A DNA stretch of 36,088 nt from Alphaproteobacteria bacterium (GTDB taxonomy: Bacteria > Pseudomonadota > Alphaproteobacteria > UBA9219). The notes under the pieces were generated by a model. It worked only from the letters and a program-made list of their open reading frames with translations, did no database searches and had not been told where the DNA came from. A program made the translations under genes and the position numbers. Numbering within the stretch: the stretch's first letter is position 1; each line of letters starts with the position of its first letter. The DNA is taken from positions 1 to 36,088 of the forward strand of contig JARLJD010000145.1 of NCBI GenBank assembly GCA_031291395.1. The letters are read 5' to 3'. Of this stretch, positions 7,686-14,936 are shown one piece after another.

Positions 7686-7795
7686 CCCTCTCCCCCCTCT
7701 GGGGGGAGAGGGTTAGGGTGAGGGGGGGACTCGGGGATTATATCCTAACCGCCCCCTCACCCCACCCCTCTCCCCCCAAGAGGTGGGAGAGGGGG
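7686..7795. repeat. Palindromic repeat family B, copy 2
   Basis: Two CCCTCTCCCC-type palindromes flank an inner arm pair GGTGAGGGGG and CCCCCTCACC, as in copy 1. It lies between the nuclease stop and the convergent dienelactone hydrolase stop, so here it disrupts no gene. Confidence 0.9.
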
Positions 7796-7850
7796 TCACC
7801 CCCGGCATGGGGTTGCAAATTGAGTCACTTATTTCCTCGCGCCGCCTAAC

Positions 7851-8549
7851 TCACTCCAGCAAAATCTTCTCCAGAAATTCCGCCGTGCGGCTGTTGGCTA
7901 AATCGGCGGCTTCCTTGTCGTAATTCCGGCCGTCGATGCGGGCGAAGGCGTGATCGGCGCCTTCATAGACTTGCGCAGTAATGACGGGATTGCGGGAAGC
8001 CAGACGCAAAATCCTGGCGCGCGCTTCGGGCGGCATAAACGGATCAAGCGCGGCGATGTGCAGCAGCAAAGGCTCGCGGATGTCGTGGATTTCGTCAAGA
8101 TAGCGATCCAGCCCGGCCCCGTAATAGCTTACCGATACATCGACATCGCTGCGCGAAGACATAAGGTAAGCCAAAAGGCCGCCCAGACAAAACCCGACCG
8201 CGCCGACCTTGCCATTGCAGCCGCCGATCTTGCGCATATGGCCGAGCGTGGAAAGCAAATCGCGCACGGCGGCTTCGACATCGAAACCCGTCCTCAACTC
8301 CATCGCGCGCTGCATGTCCTGAGGCGTTCGGTCGTTTAATTGCACATTCGGCTGTTGCCGCCAGAACAAATCGGGACACACCGCGATATAGCCTTGCGCG
8401 GCGAAATCGTCGCAGATTTTGCGCATCGTCGCGTTGACGCCGAAAATTTCCTGAATGACGATCAGACCCGGGCCGTTTCCCGACCGTGGCATCGCGCAAT
8501 AAGCGCCGAATGCGTGATTATCAAGCGAATGAATACTGATGTCGGGCAT
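7851..8549 (-). CDS. Dienelactone hydrolase family protein
   Basis: A 232-residue alpha/beta hydrolase of the dienelactone hydrolase family. The catalytic triad is visible: Cys121 in GFCLGG, Asp169 in 'AALDPFMPP' and His200 in 'GADHAFAR', with the conserved Glu34 in 'VIQEIFG'. In characterised members this enzyme opens dienelactones during chloroaromatic degradation; many chromosomal copies, probably including this one, act on unknown esters. No aromatic-degradation genes are nearby. The gene ends next to a family B palindrome. Confidence 0.92.
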   Translation of the reverse strand: MPDISIHSLDNHAFGAYCAMPRSGNGPGLIVIQEIFGVNATMRKICDDFAAQGYIAVCPDLFWRQQPNVQLNDRTPQDMQRAMELRTGFDVEAAVRDLLSTLGHMRKIGGCNGKVGAVGFCLGGLLAYLMSSRSDVDVSVSYYGAGLDRYLDEIHDIREPLLLHIAALDPFMPPEARARILRLASRNPVITAQVYEGADHAFARIDGRNYDKEAADLANSRTAEFLEKILLE

Positions 8550-8665
8550 AGCGGTCAGGGGTCAGAAGCCAAGAGTCGACAGAATCTAGGCAATATCAAT
8601 TTGAATTTCCAGCCCCAAAATGTTAACCTCTTCCTAACCTTAAACCTCTAACCTTGAACCCCCTC

Positions 8666-8956
8666 ATGAAAGTCACCGTCAATGTCGAATGCACGCCTGA
8701 AGAAGCGCGGGCTTTTTTGGGGCTGCCTGATGTCGCCCCTATGCAGCAAGCCTTGATGGGCGAGTTGGAACATAGGCTGCGCTCTAATATACAGGCGATG
8801 AATCCCGAAACGATGATCAAAACATGGCTGCCCGCCAGCTTGCAGAACGTCGAGCAAGCGCAAAAGGTTTTCTGGTCGCAAATCCAGCAAACGATGACCG
8901 GCCTTGCCGCGACCACCAGCAATGCGATGACAGCATTCACCGAACGTAAAAATTAG
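8666..8956 (+). CDS. DUF6489-family protein
   Basis: A 96-residue protein beginning MKVTVNVECTPEEARAFLGL. This 'CTPEEARAFLGLPDV' opening, then 'MQQALMGELEHRLRSNI' and a C-terminal amphipathic helix, fits a small alphaproteobacterial family (DUF6489) of unknown function. ATG 8666 is preferred over the TTG 12 bases earlier because family members begin at the M-K-V-T strand. Its stop codon overlaps the first base of a nested inverted repeat. Confidence 0.8.
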   Translation: MKVTVNVECTPEEARAFLGLPDVAPMQQALMGELEHRLRSNIQAMNPETMIKTWLPASLQNVEQAQKVFWSQIQQTMTGLAATTSNAMTAFTERKN

Positions 8957-9060
8957 GGGACACAATAAAGGGGACATGATAAAAATGCGCTCAAACGCCC
9001 CTCCCCCGTTCATCCCACGCTCTGCGGCGCATTTTTATCATGTCCCCGTATTGTGTCCCC
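8956..9060. repeat. Nested inverted repeat with GGGGACA arms
   Basis: GGGGACACAATA (8956-8967) and GGGGACATGATAAAAATGCG (from 8970) are followed, after about 36 bases, by the exact complements CGCATTTTTATCATGTCCCC (to 9047) and TATTGTGTCCCC (9049-9060). Both arms pair perfectly, giving a hairpin of more than 30 bp with a single break. GGGGACA palindromes like this often accompany REP-type elements, which is an inference here. Confidence 0.95.
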
Positions 9061-9067
9061 GACGGCG

Positions 9068-9643
9068 ATGATTTTCTCCCAAACCGATCGCCTCGCGCTG
9101 CGTGTGCTAGAGAAAAACGAATTGCCACGCCTCGTGAAGTTGTTTGACGTGTGGGATGTCGTGCGCTTGCTAGAGGTCGTGCCTTACCCCTATACGATGA
9201 AAGACGCCGAAGAGTTTTACGCTAACATCGAACCTTGCTATCGGGCGGGCGAGCCGCAATTTTACGCAATGGCGCTTAAATCGGACAATCTTCTGATCGG
9301 TGGCGTCGGCTTGCACGCCCCGCGCGGCAGCGATAGCGCCGAAGGCGATGTCGAACTGGGGTATTGGCTGGGCAAGGATTTTTGGGGTCAAGGCTTGATG
9401 ACGGAAGCTGCCCGCGTTGTTCTTGGTATCGGTTTTGCGCGATCCGCAACGCGTGCGATCGTGGCCACAACAGCCCCCAACAACCGCGCGTCGCAAAACG
9501 TTCTGGCCAAAATCGGCTTGCGTAATCTGGGGCCAGCGCCGCGCGATTATACGGCTTTGCGCGGCAACGACGAAGTCGTCAAATGGCAAATCACGCGCGA
9601 AGAATATGAGGCGAAGCGGGTAGAAGACAAGACTATTCGGTAA
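9068..9643 (+). CDS. GNAT-family N-acetyltransferase (RimJ/RimL-like)
   Basis: A 191-residue acetyltransferase of the RimJ/RimL type. The acetyl-CoA binding region reads 'GDVELGYWLGKDFWGQGL', followed by 'MTEAARVVLGIGF' and the C-terminal 'NNRASQNVLAKIGL'. Such enzymes modify protein N-termini, amino acids or antibiotics; the substrate is not evident. ATG 9068 is preferred to GTG 9053, which lies inside the inverted repeat. The gene stands alone. Confidence 0.88.
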   Translation: MIFSQTDRLALRVLEKNELPRLVKLFDVWDVVRLLEVVPYPYTMKDAEEFYANIEPCYRAGEPQFYAMALKSDNLLIGGVGLHAPRGSDSAEGDVELGYWLGKDFWGQGLMTEAARVVLGIGFARSATRAIVATTAPNNRASQNVLAKIGLRNLGPAPRDYTALRGNDEVVKWQITREEYEAKRVEDKTIR

Positions 9644-9672
9644 ACAGCACTAACAAATTAAGAATCTTTGTC

Positions 9673-9731
9673 ATTCCGGAAAAATCGCTTTTTTTGCCCT
9701 TTCTTGCAAAAAATGCGATTTTATCCGGAAT
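9673..9731. repeat. AT-cored palindrome with ATTCCGGA arms
   Basis: ATTCCGGA..AATCGC is mirrored by GCGATT..TCCGGAAT around a T-rich/A-rich centre. It lies between the acetyltransferase gene and mutT and could form a strong hairpin on either strand. It may terminate transcription of the acetyltransferase gene. Confidence 0.85.
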
Positions 9732-9839
9732 CCCATTTGGTTTCTTGCCACAAAACAAGTGCTAATCTGTTTTTACCGAATCGCTTTGGGCAGAAGAAAG
9801 TTTGTTTGAAGGTTAAGCAAAATGGCGATGCAAACGCGG

Positions 9840-9907
9840 CAGAATCCCCTCCCCGCGAGGTGGGAATCCCGATGTTATTGCTGCGCCACCATCCCCAACT
9901 CACAAAA
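9840..9907. repeat. Repeat family F copy abutting the mutT start
   Basis: The stretch AATCCCCTCCCCGCGAGGTG followed by GGAATCCCGATG, a 'TTGCTGCGCCACCA' segment and 'AACTCACAAA' aligns with 31431-31525 (GGATTCCCTCCCCCTTTATG, TTTTGCGGCACCACTG, AACTCACAAA). The alignment appears to continue into the first codons of mutT. Confidence 0.6.
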
Positions 9908-10327
9908 ATGGACTCACCCCTTCCCCCGCGCCCTTTGCTCCTTGTCGCCGCCGCCGTTCTCATCGACGGCCAAAACCGCGTCCTGCTGGCGCAAAGGCCG
10001 CAAGGCAAATCTCTGGCCGGTCTATGGGAATTTCCCGGCGGCAAAGTCGATGCGGGAGAATCGCCCGAACGCGCCCTCGCGCGCGAACTGCGCGAGGAAC
10101 TGGGCATTGAAACCTCGCCCGAAAGCCTCCAGCCGCTGACCTTCGCCTCCCACCCCTATCCCGATTTTCATTTGCTGATGCCGCTTTACGCCTGCCGCGT
10201 CTGGCAGGGCGAGCCGCATCCGCGCGAAGGGCAAAATCTGGCTTGGGTTTCCAAACACGAATGGCAGAATTACCCCATGCCGCCCGCCGACGACAGAGTT
10301 TTGCCAGTTCTTTTCGGGATGATTTAG
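9908..10327 (+). CDS. mutT: 8-oxo-dGTP diphosphatase MutT (Nudix)
   Basis: A 139-residue Nudix hydrolase with a complete Nudix box: G-G-K-V-D-A-G-E-S, then 'PERALARELREELGI', matching Gx5Ex7REUxEExGU. The N-terminal 'LLVAAAVLIDGQNRVLLAQR' and 'AGLWEFPGGK' segments are typical of MutT, which removes 8-oxo-dGTP from the nucleotide pool. ATG 9908 begins MDSPLPPRPLLL. The frame is open for 240 bases upstream, but that region is palindromes and not MutT-like. The start abuts a repeat, so the first few codons may be repeat-derived. Confidence 0.92.
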   Translation: MDSPLPPRPLLLVAAAVLIDGQNRVLLAQRPQGKSLAGLWEFPGGKVDAGESPERALARELREELGIETSPESLQPLTFASHPYPDFHLLMPLYACRVWQGEPHPREGQNLAWVSKHEWQNYPMPPADDRVLPVLFGMI

Positions 10328-10365
10328 GCGCGAAGAAAAAAAACACATCAAGTGTGATTTTTCCC

Positions 10366-10394
10366 TTGACATCCCCCGCGCCTTCCCTTATAAC
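10366..10394 (+). promoter_or_regulatory. Near-consensus sigma-70 promoter
   Basis: TTGACA (10366-10371) and TATAAC (10389-10394) are separated by exactly 17 bases. This is the best promoter match I found in the window. It predicts a start near A10401, directly before a structured non-coding stretch. Confidence 0.8.
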
Positions 10395-10400
10395 ACCCCT

Positions 10401-10506
10401 ACGTTCGCAAGAACGCGTTCGTTTGGACTACGTGCCTGAAAGCTGCAGATTTCAGGGTATCGCCGGAGCTCACTCGAACAGGTTAAGGGAAGCGCGCTTC
10501 TTTTTT
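10401..10506 (+). ncRNA. Candidate structured small RNA, family unknown
   Basis: The predicted transcript is about 105 nt and lacks a good open frame. It begins with a perfect hairpin CGTTC-GCAA-GAACG (10402-10415, GNRA loop). A long-range stem pairs GTTCG (10417-10421) with CGAAC (10475-10479). Inside it lies a 7-bp stem CCTGAAA (10435-10441) with TTTCAGG (10450-10456), flanked by unpaired segments. It ends with GAAGCGCGCTTC and six T residues, a likely terminator. A long hairpin with an open centre resembles 6S RNA in outline, but I cannot match the sequence to 6S, SRP RNA or any riboswitch. It could instead be a leader for the J-domain gene. Confidence 0.55.
10489..10506 (+). terminator. 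Intrinsic terminator of the candidate small RNA
   Basis: The self-complementary GAAGCGCGCTTC (10489-10500) is followed by TTTTTT. The stem has almost no loop, so pairing would open in the middle; still, stem plus T-run is typical. Confidence 0.55.
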
Positions 10507-10574
10507 ACAGAGTATAGGCAAAGGGCATGAAAAAACAAAGGTAAACAAACAAAAATGTGATACAGTCGCAGATT

Positions 10575-11138
10575 ATGCGCGTATTTAACGACTCTTTTTT
10601 CGAGACTTCCGACCGTCCCGTTCGCCTACGGCTTTGCGACCATCCGGCTTGCGGGCAGGCGGGGGATTACCGCGCGCCTAAAGGGCGCGATCGCCTTAAC
10701 GACTATTATTTTTTCTGCCTTGCCCACGTCCGCGAATATAATCAGGCTTGGGATTATTTTGCCGGACTTTCACCGGAGGAAGTCGAAGCCTATACCCGCG
10801 ACGCCACGGTGTGGGAGCGCCCGTCATGGCCTATGGGACGTTGGGGCTTGAACGAGCGCAAAATACGCGACAAGGCGATGCGCGACATTTTTGGCGACAG
10901 CGGCAAGGACGAGCCTGCGCGCGCCGCGCCTCCGATGCCTCTGGCCGAACGCGACGCTTTGGCCGTTCTGGAACTGACCCCGCCGGTCGATTTTCTCGTC
11001 ATTAAAACGCAGTACCGCGCACTGGTCAAAAAGCACCATCCCGATTTGCACGGATGTTCCTGCGAGAGCGAAGAAAAATTCAAGAATATCAGCCAAGCTT
11101 TTGCGACGTTGCGGAAGATTTATAAGGGCGAGGAATAA
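10575..11138 (+). CDS. J-domain protein with N-terminal cysteine cluster
   Basis: A 187-residue protein. The C-terminal 65 residues form a J-domain, with 'YRALVKKHHPDLHG' carrying the HPD motif that stimulates DnaK ATPase, followed by 'EEKFKNISQAFATLRKIY'. The N-terminal part has 'LCDHPACGQAGDYRAP' and 'YYFFCLAHVREYN', whose Cys and His spacing could bind zinc. This arrangement is known from alphaproteobacterial DnaJ-like proteins distinct from DnaJ. ATG 10575 begins MRVFNDSFF; a GTG six codons upstream is possible. It lies 68 bases after the small-RNA terminator. Confidence 0.85.
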   Translation: MRVFNDSFFETSDRPVRLRLCDHPACGQAGDYRAPKGRDRLNDYYFFCLAHVREYNQAWDYFAGLSPEEVEAYTRDATVWERPSWPMGRWGLNERKIRDKAMRDIFGDSGKDEPARAAPPMPLAERDALAVLELTPPVDFLVIKTQYRALVKKHHPDLHGCSCESEEKFKNISQAFATLRKIYKGEE

Positions 11139-11205
11139 GGTTGTTTGTGCAAATAACCGCTCCCAAATGCGCGGGGATGACGCCGGTTTGTTGATCGGAA
11201 TCACG

Positions 11206-11240
11206 AAAAAAGGCCGATGGGATTTCCCACCGGCCTTTTT
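11206..11240. terminator. Bidirectional intrinsic terminator
   Basis: AAAAAGGCCGATGGG pairs with CCCACCGGCCTTTTT (one mismatch) around a short loop. The flanking A-run and T-run make it work in both directions. It sits between the convergent J-domain and NYN genes. Confidence 0.85.
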
Positions 11241-11261
11241 GTTTCTTTGAGAAACCTGCGC

Positions 11262-11903
11262 TTACGCGACGTCCTGTATTTCTTCCTGAGTCGCGGCCAA
11301 ACTTTGCGCGACGTCCTTCATGGAAGGCTGCGGCTGGGCAGGCATCGCGGGCTGACCCTGCTGCGGCGCGTCGGTACGGGCGCGCGAGATGTGCGGCATG
11401 ATATCCTGCAGCTCGATGAAATTATCGGCCTGACGGCGCAATTCGTCGGCCACCATGGGGGGAGAGGAACGCATCGTGCTGACGACGCTGACGCGAACGC
11501 CCTTGCGTTGCACAGCCTCGACCAGACGGCGGAAATCGCCGTCGCCGGAGAAGATGATGATGTGTTCGACATGGTCACACATTTCCATCACGTCGATCGC
11601 AAGCTCAATGTCCATATTGCCTTTGATCTTGCGGCGGCCGAAAGCGTCGGTGAATTCTTTGGTTGGCTTGGTGACCATCGAATAGCCGTTGTAATCCAGC
11701 CAGTCGACCAGTGGACGAATCGGAGAATATTCTTCGTTTTCAATCAGCGCGGTGTAATAAAAAGCGCGCACAAGGCGACCGCGACCCGCGAAAACCTCCA
11801 GCAGCTTTTTATAATCGATGTCAAAACCCAAACCACGAGCCGCGGCGTAAAGGTTGGCCCCATCGATAAACATGGCCGAGCGTTCTTCTTTGTAAAAAAT
11901 CAT
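11262..11903 (-). CDS. NYN/LabA-like (DUF88) putative ribonuclease
   Basis: A 213-residue NYN-domain protein of the LabA/DUF88 group. The PIN-like acidic positions are visible: Asp in 'AMFIDGANLYAAAR', Asp in 'NMDIELAIDVMEM' and Asp in 'IIFSGDGDFRRLVEAVQ'. These coordinate metal in NYN ribonucleases. The C-terminal 40 residues are a Gln/Pro/Ala-rich tail. ATG 11901-11903 is chosen because GAGGAAAG precedes it; the longer frame lacks such a site. NYN genes beside rpoZ-rsh are common in Alphaproteobacteria. RNase activity is inferred. Confidence 0.88.
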   Translation of the reverse strand: MIFYKEERSAMFIDGANLYAAARGLGFDIDYKKLLEVFAGRGRLVRAFYYTALIENEEYSPIRPLVDWLDYNGYSMVTKPTKEFTDAFGRRKIKGNMDIELAIDVMEMCDHVEHIIIFSGDGDFRRLVEAVQRKGVRVSVVSTMRSSPPMVADELRRQADNFIELQDIMPHISRARTDAPQQGQPAMPAQPQPSMKDVAQSLAATQEEIQDVA

Positions 11904-12137
11904 TCTTTCCTCGTATTTTCTGAACGGAGCCGTAAAAGCCTTCCCGCATATACGGGTTTCTACAAACATTACCCAAAAAAGGCAACACTTAAGTTGTATG
12001 TCGGCTCACGACCCCTTGGATGAACCTCGGGAATCAACGATTGTGAATATAGCCTGTTTCAATTCCCTTAACAAGCGCGACAATACTATCGTGCGTAATT
12101 TTTTGGATTATCTCGCTTTACAAAGGGTTAGATAAAA

Positions 12138-12167
12138 TTGTAGGTTGCCTGCTTCACATTATATAGT
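12138..12167 (+). promoter_or_regulatory. Possible rpoZ promoter
   Basis: TTGTAG (12138-12143), an 18-base spacer and TATAGT (12162-12167) lie 65 bases before the rpoZ ATG. It is a moderate match in the only AT-rich spacer of this region. Confidence 0.35.
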
Positions 12168-12231
12168 GCCTGAGGATTTCGGTTCCGAAATGAGCTGAAA
12201 GAATCTTGGCGCACGAAAGAGGATTGACCCG

Positions 12232-12651
12232 ATGGCTCGCGTTACCGTTGAAGATTGCGTTTTGCAAGTTCCCAATCGTTTTGAACTCGTCATGGCGGCG
12301 GCGCATCGCGCGCGCGCTTTGGGTTCGGGCGCGGAATTAAGGGTCGAGCGCGACCGCGACAAAAATCCGGTCGTGGCTTTGCGCGAAATCGCCGAGCTGA
12401 AACTGGACATGCCCGCGCTTCAGGAATCCTTGATCAAGAGCCTGCAAAAACGCATCGAGCCGGATCAGCCCGAAGAAGAAGTGGCTGAACTCATGGCGGG
12501 CGAACAGCAAAGCTGGATCGGCGCGATGGATCAAGCCGCTGAGGAAGACGAAGCCGAAGAAGGCGAGGACGCGTTCGAGGATGAAATCGAAGACGGAAGC
12601 GGCAACGCGTTCGACTCCGGTTCCTTCGAAGACGCGGTTATTAAGGACTAA
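12232..12651 (+). CDS. rpoZ: DNA-directed RNA polymerase omega subunit
   Basis: A 139-residue omega subunit, which helps fold and stabilise the beta' subunit. The N-terminal part '[20 protein letters not shown]' and '[14 protein letters not shown]' is diagnostic, and '[13 protein letters not shown]' is the conserved follow-up. The last 60 residues are a strongly acidic tail ([19 protein letters not shown]), longer than in E. coli but common in this class. It is followed 46 bases later by rsh. Omega also contributes to (p)ppGpp binding on RNA polymerase in many Proteobacteria, so the pairing is functional. Confidence 0.95.
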   Translation: MARVTVEDCVLQVPNRFELVMAAAHRARALGSGAELRVERDRDKNPVVALREIAELKLDMPALQESLIKSLQKRIEPDQPEEEVAELMAGEQQSWIGAMDQAAEEDEAEEGEDAFEDEIEDGSGNAFDSGSFEDAVIKD

Positions 12652-12660
12652 TTAGAAAAA

Positions 12661-12699
12661 ATCTGCTATTTGTTCCTTCTGAGGAACCGTAAGGCAGAT
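12661..12699 (+). promoter_or_regulatory. Leader hairpin overlapping the rsh start codon
   Basis: ATCTGC (12661-12666) pairs with GCAGAT (12694-12699), and inside it GTTCC (12672-12676) pairs with GGAAC (12683-12687). The outer stem covers the A and T of the ATG at 12698, and the AAGG ribosome binding site lies in the internal loop. Folding could restrain translation. Confidence 0.4.
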
Positions 12700-14902
12700 G
12701 TCTAAACCCATACCCCCCGCGGCTTCCGCGCCGCCTGAGCTTGTGCGTTCGCGCCTGATGCGCCAGTATGATCTGGTCGAGCGCGTGCGCGCTTATGATC
12801 CCAACGTCAATGAAGATTTGCTCAATCGCGCCTATGTTTTTTCGATGCAGGCGCACGGTTCGCAAAAGCGCGCCTCGGGCGACCCTTATTTCTCGCACCC
12901 GCTGGAGGTCGCGGGCATCCTGACCGAAATGAAGCTGGACAGCACGTCGATCGCCACGGCGTTGTTGCATGACACGGTCGAGGATACGCTGGCCTCGCTC
13001 GACGATATTCATAAACAATTCGGCCCCAATGTGGCGCGGCTGGTCGACGGCGTCACCAAGCTTTCGCGCATCGCCTTGCAAACCGATCAGGCCAAGCAGG
13101 CGGAGAATTTCCGCAAGCTGGTGGTCGCCATGTCGGAGGATATCCGCGTCCTTCTGGTCAAACTCGCCGACCGCTTGCACAATATGCGCACGCTGCATTT
13201 CCTGAAAGACGCCGACAAGCGCCGCCGCATCGCGCGCGAGACGATGGAAATCTACGCGCCGTTGGCCGAGCGCATCGGCATCGAGAAGATGCAGCACGAA
13301 CTGGAAGACTTGGCCTTCGGCGAGCTTAATCCCGACGCCCGCAACAGCATCGTCGCGCGCCTGAATTTCCTGCGCAGCGAAGGCAGCGTGATCGCCGAAA
13401 AGGTTTTGAAGGAACTGGGCGGGGTTTTGAAGGAATCCGGCGTTCCCGCCATACTGGAAGGGCGCGAAAAGACTCCCTATTCGATCTGGCGCAAAATGCA
13501 GCGCAAGAATGTAGGGTTTGAACAACTCTCGGATATTATGGCGTTCCGCATTCTGGTCGATACCACCGATCAATGCTATCAGGCGCTGGGCGTCATTCAC
13601 AGCCATTATCATGTGATCCCCGGGCGCTTTAAAGATTACATCTCGACGCCCAAACCCAATCAGTATCAAAGCCTGCACACCGGCATTCTGGGGCCGGAAC
13701 GCCAACGCATTGAGATTCAAATCCGCACCAAGGATATGCATGAAGTCGCCGAACTGGGCGTCGCCGCGCATTGGGGGTACAAGGCCGGAGCCGTGCGCAC
13801 CGAAGGCTTGCAATATCGCTGGCTGCGCGAACTTTTGGACATTGTCGAGCATGCGCAAAAACCCGAAGAATTTCTGGAAAACACCAAGCTGGAGTTGTTT
13901 CAGGATCAGGTGTTTTGCTTCTCGCCCAAGGGCGATTTGATCGCCTTGCCGAGCAAGGCGACGCCAGTCGATTTCGCCTATGCTGTCCACAGCCGCGTGG
14001 GCGACGCCTGCGTCGGAGCCAAGGTCAACGGGCGCATGGTGCCGCTGCGCACGGTTTTGCGCAACGGCGATCAGGTCGAAATCGTTACGCAAAAAAACGG
14101 CACGCCCTCTCCGGCGTGGGAGCGTTTCGTCGTCACTGGCAAAGCCAAATCCTGCATCCGCCGCTTTATTCGCGCGCAACAGCGCACGGAATATATTCTG
14201 CTCGGCAAATCGATGCTGGAAAAACTCTGCCGGCAGGAAGAAGTCGCTTTTTCAGAAAAAGCCTTCGAGGCGATCGCGTCCAACTACCAAAGCGCCACGG
14301 CTGAAGACCTGTTCGCCAATATCGGCGCGTCGTTGCAAACCGCGCGCGAAGTCTTCAACGCCGCCTATCCAGAGCATCGCTTCAAGTCTTCCGAGAAAAA
14401 CGCCGATAAGGCGATGACGGTCAAGGCCAAAACGACCGCGAAAGGCGCGCCCTTGACGCTCAAAGGGCTGATCCCCGGCATGGCGGTTCATTATGCGCGG
14501 TGCTGCCATCCTTTGCCGGGCGACCCTATCGTCGGCATCGTCACCACCGGCAAAGGCGTGACCGTTCACAGGGGCGATTGCGAAACGCTTGAAAGTTTTG
14601 CCAATGCGCCCGAACGCTGGATCGACGTCGGGTGGAGCGACGGGCAAGACAAGGGCGAGCCTATGGTCGGGCGTCTGGCGGCGGTTTTGATCAACAAACC
14701 CAACAATCTGGGCGCGATGACGACCGCGATCGGCAAGAACGGCGGCAATATCATCGATATCAAGGTGACGGCGCGCTCGACGGAATTTATCGACATTCTG
14801 GTCGATGTCGAAGTGCGCAGCGCCGCCCACCTGACCCTCATCACCGCCGCCCTACGCGCCAGCTCCGCGGTCAATTCGGTGGAAAGGGCGAAGGGAAGGT
14901 AA
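12698..14902 (+). CDS. rsh: Bifunctional (p)ppGpp synthetase/hydrolase (Rsh/SpoT)
   Basis: A 734-residue RelA/SpoT homologue. The HD hydrolase domain (about residues 45-200) has HDTVEDT near residue 91. The synthetase domain carries 'REKTPYSIWRKMQ' and 'GRFKDYISTPKPNQYQSLHT'; the R-F-K-D form of this motif is the one found in bifunctional enzymes, not the E-x-D-D of dedicated RelA. The TGS domain ('FCFSPKGDLIALPSKATPVD') and a C-terminal ACT domain follow. It makes and degrades the starvation alarmone (p)ppGpp. It is downstream of rpoZ, the usual alphaproteobacterial order. Confidence 0.97.
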   Translation: MSKPIPPAASAPPELVRSRLMRQYDLVERVRAYDPNVNEDLLNRAYVFSMQAHGSQKRASGDPYFSHPLEVAGILTEMKLDSTSIATALLHDTVEDTLASLDDIHKQFGPNVARLVDGVTKLSRIALQTDQAKQAENFRKLVVAMSEDIRVLLVKLADRLHNMRTLHFLKDADKRRRIARETMEIYAPLAERIGIEKMQHELEDLAFGELNPDARNSIVARLNFLRSEGSVIAEKVLKELGGVLKESGVPAILEGREKTPYSIWRKMQRKNVGFEQLSDIMAFRILVDTTDQCYQALGVIHSHYHVIPGRFKDYISTPKPNQYQSLHTGILGPERQRIEIQIRTKDMHEVAELGVAAHWGYKAGAVRTEGLQYRWLRELLDIVEHAQKPEEFLENTKLELFQDQVFCFSPKGDLIALPSKATPVDFAYAVHSRVGDACVGAKVNGRMVPLRTVLRNGDQVEIVTQKNGTPSPAWERFVVTGKAKSCIRRFIRAQQRTEYILLGKSMLEKLCRQEEVAFSEKAFEAIASNYQSATAEDLFANIGASLQTAREVFNAAYPEHRFKSSEKNADKAMTVKAKTTAKGAPLTLKGLIPGMAVHYARCCHPLPGDPIVGIVTTGKGVTVHRGDCETLESFANAPERWIDVGWSDGQDKGEPMVGRLAAVLINKPNNLGAMTTAIGKNGGNIIDIKVTARSTEFIDILVDVEVRSAAHLTLITAALRASSAVNSVERAKGR

Positions 14903-14936
14903 CGGCGCTGTCAGTGCGACAGAAAGAAATCTGGCG

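Noticed and set aside
12641..14179. A 512-codon open frame on the minus strand opposite rsh
   Set aside because: It is a GC-rich antisense shadow of rsh with Ala/Arg/His-rich composition, no ribosome binding site and no family features.
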